This document shows positions 6,671-12,149 of a stretch of 12,149 nt of DNA, one piece after another. The notes beneath the pieces are model-generated. The model had not been told where the DNA came from and searched no databases. It saw only the letters and a list, made by a program, of their open reading frames with translations. The translations under genes and the position numbers were made by a program. Source of the stretch: Planctomycetaceae bacterium (GTDB taxonomy: Bacteria > Planctomycetota > Planctomycetia > Pirellulales > UBA1268); contig JABHNP010000234.1 of NCBI GenBank assembly GCA_018694455.1, forward strand, positions 1 through 12,149. Reading direction: 5' to 3'. Position 1 is the stretch's first letter; each line of letters opens with the position of its first letter.

Positions 6671-8068
6671 CTAGGGATTTTCTTTAGTCAAAGAACTTAA
6701 CAATGGAATAAAACCAAGCCTTGCAGATGCTGGCAGGCGATTATTGAGGCGTTCTTTGTTGCCACGAAGCCAACCAAGCGGATGGCCTCGCCATGTTGCA
6801 ACAACCCAACCAAGTGGCCCGGCTGGAAGAGACAAGCCTTGGAAGAAGTTTTGCGCTTCACGATCACTTAGTTCATGCGTTGCGCAGGGCCTCCAATACT
6901 CATCCCTCCGTAAAGCAAGCGTATGTGACGGAAGCCACTGTTTAGCAGGCCGATATGCAATTTCACCATGTCTTCCGCATGGCATCTCAAGACGTCGCTC
7001 GATGTCCTTTGGCAATTCTGTCAAAAGGTTCGTCTGTTGAATTCTATAACCACCACGCGTACCACCAACGGTTTCTTCACCTACTACCAACAGATCTTCT
7101 TTTATTTCCTTCTTACTTGGAATCATCTGATTCAAGAGTGGTTCCCCCATTAAGCGCAAGCGAACGGCGTAAGCCCCTGCACATCGATCACGATGTGGAT
7201 ACAAGCGATATCCGCCTGGTGAACGTGGAGTCTGCCATGGTTGTAAATCAGAAACTGTTTCCACACACCAGCCATCATGTGTAGTAAGAAAGGTCTCGAT
7301 GACATCTTCATTTTCATCTGGTGCAAACGTGCATGTGGAGTAAACGAGTCGGCCGCCGGGTCGTACAAGTTGTGCCGCTGCTGAAACTATCCGCTGTTGT
7401 CTCGCTGCAGAATGGGTCACTTGAGACTTTGTAAAAGCCGCAAGAGACTGCTTCCCCTTCCCAACGAGCATTTGGCCTGTACAGGGGGCGTCAACAAGCA
7501 CAGCATCAAACTGTTTTGTCCACTGGGGATCCAACCGTTCAGGATCTTTTGATGTGATGCAGTAACGAGGAAAACCAACTCGTGCAAGATTGAAATCAAG
7601 AGCTGGAAGTCGACCTCGAATTGGTTCATTTGCCAACAGAAATCCACTGCCTGGCCCTACCTGTTCAAGAATTGCCGAAGCCTTCCCACCTGGGGCCGCA
7701 CACACATCTGCAATCCACTCATGCGGCTGGACATCGAGAAGACGAAGGGCCAACATGGATCCTGCATCCTGAATAAAATATGCACCAGCAGCATGTTCAA
7801 GGAAGCGCCCTGGCTGATGTGTTTCACTACAAAAAAAACCTGCCGGATACCATGGTACTGATTCTGAAGAAAACGGAAGAGACCCTTCTTCCGCTGGCCC
7901 ATGTGCTTGCGGCAACCGTATCCGAATGGCTTTTGGTGGTCGTGCTCGAAGTGCCTCTGTCAACACGACTTGTTCACTCGAAGAAAGCACACCATCCAGA
8001 TTCCCCAACGAGGGAACGACGCTGGCCTTCTGCTTATGACGATGCTGCTTTTTTTGTTTTGACATCAT
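6671..8068 (-). CDS. RsmF/NOP2-family RNA cytosine-C5 methyltransferase
   Basis: A 465-residue SAM-dependent enzyme of the NOL1/NOP2/Sun family, which makes 5-methylcytosine in rRNA or tRNA. After a basic N-terminus (MSKQKKQHRHKQK) come the substrate-side motif GAYFIQDAGSMLAL (95-108) and SAM motif I VCAAPGGK (122-129). Motif IV DAPCTG (193-198) carries Cys196, and motif VI YSTCTF (243-248) carries Cys246, the expected nucleophile. The C-terminal 130 residues look like the RsmF accessory region rather than the RsmB type, ending with GWLRGNKERLNNRLP (432-446). The exact target base is not predictable. ATG 8068 (or the next ATG at 8065) is preferred because a longer frame from 8164 would run through the preceding gene's stop; a weak GAG sits upstream. 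The 40-base gap suggests co-transcription with the gene at 8109-9872. Confidence 0.88.
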   Translation of the reverse strand: MMSKQKKQHRHKQKASVVPSLGNLDGVLSSSEQVVLTEALRARPPKAIRIRLPQAHGPAEEGSLPFSSESVPWYPAGFFCSETHQPGRFLEHAAGAYFIQDAGSMLALRLLDVQPHEWIADVCAAPGGKASAILEQVGPGSGFLLANEPIRGRLPALDFNLARVGFPRYCITSKDPERLDPQWTKQFDAVLVDAPCTGQMLVGKGKQSLAAFTKSQVTHSAARQQRIVSAAAQLVRPGGRLVYSTCTFAPDENEDVIETFLTTHDGWCVETVSDLQPWQTPRSPGGYRLYPHRDRCAGAYAVRLRLMGEPLLNQMIPSKKEIKEDLLVVGEETVGGTRGGYRIQQTNLLTELPKDIERRLEMPCGRHGEIAYRPAKQWLPSHTLALRRDEYWRPCATHELSDREAQNFFQGLSLPAGPLGWVVATWRGHPLGWLRGNKERLNNRLPASARLGFIPLLSSLTKENP

Positions 8069-8108
8069 ACAGATCTCACAGAGGCAAACATCTTTACGAT
8101 CACATCGT

Positions 8109-9872
8109 CTAATCTTGAAATACAGGAATAAAGTCGATGAGTGTAAATTGTCGGGCCCCCACAATAGTCGCGGTTAAAACACCATCTTCAACAATTTTCG
8201 TCTCTGAGTTGAGTGTCGCCTGATGGATATCAGAACCGTCTTCGTCACTTATGTTTTTTGTAATAATCTTTACTCGATAAGCCTCACCAGAACGAAATCC
8301 CTCGCCGCAAAAATCCTGCAGGCCTTTGCCGGTATTAGAATGTCGACCCGTTTGAATAGTGCTTGGAATTGACACTTTCGTGAATGTCTTTCCATTTGCT
8401 CCCGATGCATATACCAACACTCGAAAAGATTTTTCTGTGCGATTATACGAGGCAATACGGTATCGCTCATTTCCAGTAAATCCACTACCCGTTACAGCTA
8501 TATCGTTACCAACTTCTCCTGCAACAGCGTGACGAATGACCTCATTGGGCCCTGCAGCAATCTGAGAAAACCATCGCCAGATGTAATAATGAAGATGATT
8601 CGGGTCAGGTGGGTTAATGTAATCATCGACCGTAAAAACATTGCCCTCCAGTGGTCGAATCTGAAAACCCTCGTCGTTTCCGGCAAGCCCGATTTTCTGA
8701 GTCACGATACCTGGACCACCATCACTTGCTGGAATCACGAGTTCTGGCGCAATCTTTGCGATACGGCCGTTGTAATCTCGCCTCTTTGTTAATCCCATTG
8801 CCCAGCCACTCGAATTATCTGACCAAGGAAGCTGCATCGTGTTAAGGCCTCGCTCCATACAGTTTCCAATGATTGTAAGTGTCCGGAAAAAAGCATCTTT
8901 CTCGTTTTTGATACCATCTCCATTGACGTCGACTGCGCTTCCACCATCATCCCATGAAACCCAAGACTCAGCTGAAAGAACCGACTTATGGTGATACCCC
9001 GCGATATCTAACTTATTCCGCACAAGTTCATAATTTCCCCAGACTGAAGAAACAAAACTACCGTCCATTCCGCCGTATCCATCATTCTGATCCGATACAT
9101 TTAAATTCAGTGCATCAACGCCCCTCATCAAATCATGACTTGCAATATATCGATCATATAACTCATTCACTCCACGGCCGCCCTTCGCTGCCAGACCCTT
9201 CATCTGTCCACAATTCTCACATGGACTCATACCAGATGTGGAAATAAGCACAGGTAATTTTGGATCTTGTTCGTACACCTGCCTCACTGCTCGAGCGCCA
9301 TTTATAAAAATTTCTTTGATCAAGAAATCAACGTCAGCGCCTTTCATCATCCCTTGATTATTTACTTCATGAGATAATTGATAGGAATCCACTCGGCCTT
9401 TGAAATGCTTTGCAATACGATTTACAAATGCAGGAAAAGCCCCTATTTTTGGGCGTTGGCCACCACTTACCCCTGACTCAGAAGCCCATGCTGGGCAATG
9501 AAAGAATACAAATTCCACCTTGATTTCGTAGTCTTTACATGCATTGACCGCTTGCTCAATGGCCTGCAAATAACCAGACGGTTGCTTGAGATAATCTGTG
9601 TTCGCCTCAGTTGGCTCGAGTGCCGACCACGCCATCCAAAACTGTACGTAACTGCTATCTCTAGCAATGATCTGTCGCTGAGCATCGTATGCATTATTTT
9701 CTGGTCGACCAACAAAAGGCTGCCAACGAACACCTACTTGCATATGGTCGACAGTCCATTGATAGCCGTTGTTATTGAAAATTTTTTCCTCCGCGTTCAG
9801 GCAATTGGGTGTGCCAATTATCCCCATGAATAAAAAGAAAATGAAAACAAACTGCTGTTTGAGAGAAGCCAT
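8109..9872 (-). CDS. Secreted glycoside-hydrolase-like TIM-barrel protein
   Basis: A 587-residue exported protein. The signal peptide is residues 1-27 (hydrophobic VFIFFLFMGIIG, then NCLNAEE). The barrel region looks like clan GH-A enzymes (GH5/GH39-like): early strands with VGVRWQPF (46-53) and VQFWMAWSALEP (76-87), FVFFHCPAWAS (121-131), YQLSHEVNN (164-172) with a candidate acid/base Glu169, and SVLSAESWVSW (297-307) with a candidate nucleophile Glu302. The residue before Glu169 is His, not the Asn of the usual N-E-P motif, so catalysis is unproven. A DVNGDG calcium-binding-like loop (315-326) follows directly after the second Glu. The C-terminal 150 residues look like beta-sandwich accessory material. 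I cannot assign a CAZy family. The start is the third codon of the open frame: AAGGA overlaps the first ATG but is well placed for ATG 9872. Confidence 0.7.
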   Translation of the reverse strand: MASLKQQFVFIFFLFMGIIGTPNCLNAEEKIFNNNGYQWTVDHMQVGVRWQPFVGRPENNAYDAQRQIIARDSSYVQFWMAWSALEPTEANTDYLKQPSGYLQAIEQAVNACKDYEIKVEFVFFHCPAWASESGVSGGQRPKIGAFPAFVNRIAKHFKGRVDSYQLSHEVNNQGMMKGADVDFLIKEIFINGARAVRQVYEQDPKLPVLISTSGMSPCENCGQMKGLAAKGGRGVNELYDRYIASHDLMRGVDALNLNVSDQNDGYGGMDGSFVSSVWGNYELVRNKLDIAGYHHKSVLSAESWVSWDDGGSAVDVNGDGIKNEKDAFFRTLTIIGNCMERGLNTMQLPWSDNSSGWAMGLTKRRDYNGRIAKIAPELVIPASDGGPGIVTQKIGLAGNDEGFQIRPLEGNVFTVDDYINPPDPNHLHYYIWRWFSQIAAGPNEVIRHAVAGEVGNDIAVTGSGFTGNERYRIASYNRTEKSFRVLVYASGANGKTFTKVSIPSTIQTGRHSNTGKGLQDFCGEGFRSGEAYRVKIITKNISDEDGSDIHQATLNSETKIVEDGVLTATIVGARQFTLIDFIPVFQD

Positions 9873-9877
9873 TATCA

Positions 9878-9882
9878 TCCTT
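9878..9882 (-). promoter_or_regulatory. Shine-Dalgarno for the hydrolase-like gene
   Basis: AAGGA on the - strand, five bases before ATG 9872. It overlaps the alternative ATG at 9878 and therefore excludes it as the start. Confidence 0.55.
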
Positions 9883-9915
9883 TCAAAAAACAGACTACAT
9901 TTTGATTTTTGTCAC

Positions 9916-9926
9916 ACGCGGCGCGT
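9916..9926. promoter_or_regulatory. GC-rich dyad in the hydrolase-like promoter region
   Basis: ACGCG-G-CGCGT is a perfect 11-base palindrome in an otherwise AT-rich stretch, 43-54 bases before the hydrolase-like start. A one-base loop cannot form an RNA hairpin, so a protein operator is the better guess. Confidence 0.3.
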
Positions 9927-9950
9927 TTCCCATCTACAACAAGAAAAGCA

Positions 9951-9987
9951 CGTTCTATCTTGAAAACACCGTTCTACCTTGGAAACA
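9951..9987. repeat. Imperfect 18-bp tandem repeat
   Basis: CGTTCTAYCTTGRAAACA occurs at 9951-9968 and 9970-9987 with two mismatches and a one-base spacer (19-base period). It lies between the crcB stop and the hydrolase-like start and could be a pair of regulator sites or a crcB 3' end. Confidence 0.45.
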
Positions 9988-9995
9988 TATGAGGC

Positions 9996-10382
9996 CTATC
10001 CGCCGCCAAGCCGACCTACCATGACTCCAGCCCAGACACACACTAAACCAGAAATAACAGTTCCAACAACGTAAACTCCAGCGAGAAAGGGTCTGCCCTG
10101 CTCGAGAAACGCGTACGACTGAAATGCAAAACTCGAATACGTCGTAAAACCACCAAGAAAGCCGACTAACAATATTGGTTCATACCCAGCTGGCAAGCCG
10201 ATACGACCCCGCCCCAGCGAGATAATCACACCAAAAAGGAAACTGCCGATCAGGTTAACCGCGAATGTGCCCCAGGGCGTTTCTCGCCCACATAAACGTA
10301 GAGCAAGTATTGCAACACTCGCACGAACGAGCGTGCCAAGGCCTCCACTAATTGCCAACCAAATCGCATGTGAAAAAGTCAT
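9996..10382 (-). CDS. crcB: CrcB/Fluc fluoride channel
   Basis: A 128-residue inner-membrane fluoride channel that exports toxic fluoride as an antiparallel dimer. Four hydrophobic segments are visible (about 6-29, 37-56, 67-92 and 98-122). Family motifs: GGLGTLVR (13-20) at the first helix, FAVNLIGSF (40-48) with the conserved Asn43, and GFLGGFTTYSSFAF (74-87). The last carries the break around G77-T80 that binds sodium in this family, and the Phe-box residues Phe79 and Phe85 (Tyr82 replaces the commoner Phe). The length is normal for the single-gene form. AAGG (10386-10389) precedes the ATG by only three bases. I searched its leader for the fluoride riboswitch and did not find the conserved core. 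The 123-base gap to the next gene on this strand suggests separate control. Confidence 0.93.
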   Translation of the reverse strand: MTFSHAIWLAISGGLGTLVRASVAILALRLCGRETPWGTFAVNLIGSFLFGVIISLGRGRIGLPAGYEPILLVGFLGGFTTYSSFAFQSYAFLEQGRPFLAGVYVVGTVISGLVCVWAGVMVGRLGGG

Positions 10383-10404
10383 CGGCCTTACTCGTACGAC
10401 CTAA

Positions 10405-10433
10405 CAGAGCCAGCATTTACGAGGCGTGCTCTG
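10405..10433 (-). promoter_or_regulatory. Hairpin in the crcB leader
   Basis: CAGAGC (10405-10410) and GCTCTG (10428-10433) are a perfect 6-bp inverted repeat. An alternative pairing is CAGA/TCTG plus GCC/GGC with a bulge. It ends 22 bases before the crcB start on the - strand. It is not the known fluoride riboswitch fold. Confidence 0.3.
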
Positions 10434-10504
10434 ATTCAAGTCGTGAAGGGAAAAACACCTACGGCGCGATTTATGGATTCCGCCGCTGCAAACAAGCATA
10501 CTAC

Positions 10505-10532
10505 TAAAGTATTCCATCTAAAGTATTCCATC
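10505..10532. repeat. Exact 14-bp tandem duplication
   Basis: TAAAGTATTCCATC occurs twice head to tail with no spacer (10505-10518 and 10519-10532). Two exact copies suggest a recent slippage event or a double binding site. Confidence 0.7.
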
Positions 10533-10677
10533 GCTCTACTTTTCATCTCACCTTTTGTCAGCAAATCCAGTGATTCCAATTGCTCGTTGGTTTGAGGTTA
10601 TACTTCTTGTTCATTTCGATACCAATTCATTGCACAGAGATTACACTCCTGATTTGTCACATCGCCTTAGGAATTGC

Positions 10678-10689
10678 ATGCTCGCATGA
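10678..10689 (+). other. Three-codon leader ORF overlapping the hss start
   Basis: ATG CTC GCA TGA encodes Met-Leu-Ala. AGGA (10669-10672) lies five bases before its ATG, whereas the same AGGA is 13 bases from the hss ATG at 10686. The mini-ORF's TGA overlaps the hss ATG as ATGA, the classic layout for termination-reinitiation coupling. It could be chance. Confidence 0.3.
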
Positions 10690-12149
10690 TCACCTTTGAT
10701 AACAAAATCTTATTTGTTGGGTTTGGATTCGTTGCTCGTTGCACACTCCCAATCCTTCTTCACCACATCAAAATCGACCCGAAACAGATAACGATTATCG
10801 ATTTCGCGCCGGACAAAGAGGCTCTTCGTCCATGGACTGAACAAGGTGTTCAATTTGTTCAAGAAAAGGTCAGCCCTAATAATTTAGGTGAGGTACTCTC
10901 TCGCTATGTCGGCGAAGGTGATCTGCTCATTGACCTTGCTTGGAATATCGACTGTTGTGAGATCGTTAGCTGGTGCCATGACCATGGAACACTCTATCTA
11001 AATACATCTGTTGAGCTATGGGATCCGTATGAGCACGCAAAAGGCGCCCATCCATCACAACTCACACTGTACTGGCGACATATGAATATCCGTCGCATGG
11101 TCTCAGCATGGAACGAACCTGGGCCAACTGCCGTATTGGAGCACGGTGCAAATCCAGGGCTTATCAGTCACTTTACCAAACAGGCTCTTTTGGACATTGC
11201 TGAGACCTGCCTTGAAGAACAAAAATTCTCTGGACAGCAAGCTGAACGAATTGCACAGTACCAAAAGACTCACACCTTTAATTACCTTGCGAAAGAATTG
11301 GGTGTAAAAGTTATCCACTGCAGTGAACGCGACACTCAGATTTCTAGCTCACCCAAAGAAGTTAATGAATTTGTGAATACCTGGAGTGTTGAAGGCTTTC
11401 GTGAAGAAGGGACAACAACAGCCGAGATGGGCTGGGGGACACATGAAAAAGAATTTCCTCCATTCGCATATCAGCATGAAGATGGCCCACAGAGTCAGAT
11501 CTGCCTAGCACGTATGGGAATGAACACATATGTCTCAAGCTGGGTTCCTGATTACACTATTACCGGCATGGTTGTTCGACACGGCGAAGCTTTTACGATC
11601 ACTGAGAGACTCTCTGTCAGAGACAATGCTGGAAAAACAATCTATCGCCCGACTGTGCACTATGCATATTGCCCATGCGATGCTGCTATTGCCAGCCTGT
11701 GGGAACTCCGTGGCTACAACTACGAACTTCAACCACAAACTCGTATCATGACCGACGAAATAACAACCGGGTCTGACATCCTCGGTGCACTCGTTATGGG
11801 ACATCCACTTACATCATGGTGGTGTGGTAGTGATCTATCAATTGAAGAATCTCGGCGGCTTGTGCCTCATCAAAATGCAACAACAATGCAAGTTGCAATA
11901 TCTGTAGTTGCTGCGTGCATGTGGATGATTGAAAATCCACGTGAAGGTGTAAAAATGCCAGACGATCTACCGCACGACTACATTCTTGATATTGCCAAAC
12001 CATATCTCGGAAAATTTATTTCCACACCGTCCGACTGGACGCCTAACAAGAACTCTTCTGACACTTTTTCTGGATACAATAATCCAGACATTGACTCTGA
12101 TGACCCTTGGCAGTTTAAAAACTTTTTAAGAACTGATGGAAAAGACTAA
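10686..12149 (+). CDS. hss: Homospermidine synthase
   Basis: A 487-residue NAD-dependent enzyme of the saccharopine dehydrogenase-like fold that makes sym-homospermidine from two putrescines (or putrescine and spermidine) in the cytoplasm. The N-terminal Rossmann motif is VGFGFVAR (11-18), with the strand ITIIDFAP (35-42) ending in the NAD-ribose Asp. Family blocks follow: HGANPGLISHFTKQAL (153-168), SERDTQ (213-218), VNTWSVEGF (230-238) with the active-site Trp233 and Glu236, MGWGTHE (248-254), and RPTVHYAYCPC (321-331). SIEESRRLVPHQNAT (385-399) and the terminal SDWTP (449-453) match known bacterial enzymes. A 34-residue acidic tail with DDPWQFKNF (472-480) completes it. ATG 10686 is chosen because an upstream in-frame TTG (10674) has the AGGA only one base away. 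The window ends exactly at its TAA. Confidence 0.95.
   Translation: MITFDNKILFVGFGFVARCTLPILLHHIKIDPKQITIIDFAPDKEALRPWTEQGVQFVQEKVSPNNLGEVLSRYVGEGDLLIDLAWNIDCCEIVSWCHDHGTLYLNTSVELWDPYEHAKGAHPSQLTLYWRHMNIRRMVSAWNEPGPTAVLEHGANPGLISHFTKQALLDIAETCLEEQKFSGQQAERIAQYQKTHTFNYLAKELGVKVIHCSERDTQISSSPKEVNEFVNTWSVEGFREEGTTTAEMGWGTHEKEFPPFAYQHEDGPQSQICLARMGMNTYVSSWVPDYTITGMVVRHGEAFTITERLSVRDNAGKTIYRPTVHYAYCPCDAAIASLWELRGYNYELQPQTRIMTDEITTGSDILGALVMGHPLTSWWCGSDLSIEESRRLVPHQNATTMQVAISVVAACMWMIENPREGVKMPDDLPHDYILDIAKPYLGKFISTPSDWTPNKNSSDTFSGYNNPDIDSDDPWQFKNFLRTDGKD

Larger units (their letters stand above)
10383..10685. other. Divergent intergenic region, crcB to hss
   Basis: About 300 bases without a gene of ordinary size. 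It must hold the promoters of both flanking genes, but I see no convincing -35/-10 pair. It contains the hairpin at 10405-10433, a GC-rich pair CGGCG/CGCCG (10462-10466 and 10481-10485), the 14-bp tandem repeat at 10505-10532 and a mini-ORF at 10678-10689. Confidence 0.5.

Noticed and set aside
8069..8164. N-terminal extension of the RNA methyltransferase
   Set aside because: It would run through the stop of the upstream gene and adds 32 residues unlike the family; the basic MSKQKK start is more natural.
10383..10500. Fluoride riboswitch in the crcB leader
   Set aside because: The conserved core, including the GCUGAUG element and the pseudoknot partners, is not present in the reverse complement. 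Only simple hairpins are seen.
1..12149. CRISPR array, insertion sequence or prophage
   Set aside because: No regularly spaced repeats, transposase, integrase or phage structural genes were seen on either strand.

Overview
The window is 12,149 bases of ordinary-looking bacterial chromosome with ten protein-coding genes, no RNA genes, no insertion sequences and no CRISPR array. The gene set points to a planctomycete (Planctomycetota, perhaps Pirellulales-like): a formylglycine-type secreted sulfatase, a GT90/CAP10 glycosyltransferase, a family 3 (SMUG1) uracil-DNA glycosylase, an HTTM membrane protein and a homospermidine synthase, with Shine-Dalgarno sites visible before only some genes. This assignment is inferred from the gene families, not proven by a marker gene.

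Layout. Bases 1-373 hold no gene I can support. Bases 374-2900 (+) look like one operon: a small one-helix protein, an HTTM multi-helix membrane protein whose GTG start overlaps the previous stop codon, and a YheT-like alpha/beta hydrolase. Two back-to-back hairpins begin at the hydrolase stop codon. SMUG1 follows at 3066-3800 (+) and a GT90 glycosyltransferase at 3926-4912 (+). Between them lies a 56-base segment that can fold as a perfect three-way junction. A convergent gap (4913-5046) separates this + strand block from a - strand block.

The - strand block, read from right to left, is crcB fluoride channel (10382-9996), a secreted glycoside-hydrolase-like protein (9872-8109), an RsmF/NOP2-type RNA m5C methyltransferase (8068-6671) and a secreted sulfatase (6552-5047). 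The 303-base divergent gap between crcB and the next gene carries an exact 14-bp tandem duplication and small inverted repeats. Homospermidine synthase (10686-12149, +) closes the window. Its start codon overlaps the stop of a three-codon leader ORF that has a well-placed Shine-Dalgarno.

Working together: the hydrolase-like protein and the sulfatase are both exported and could act on the same sulfated polysaccharide, although a housekeeping RNA methylase sits between them. SMUG1, RsmF, CrcB and homospermidine synthase are housekeeping or stress functions (base-excision repair, RNA modification, fluoride export, polyamine synthesis). I found no obvious new defence or mobile system. The best leads are the coupled small-protein/HTTM pair with its C7 junction, the possible structured RNA before the GT90 gene, and the mini-ORF in front of homospermidine synthase.
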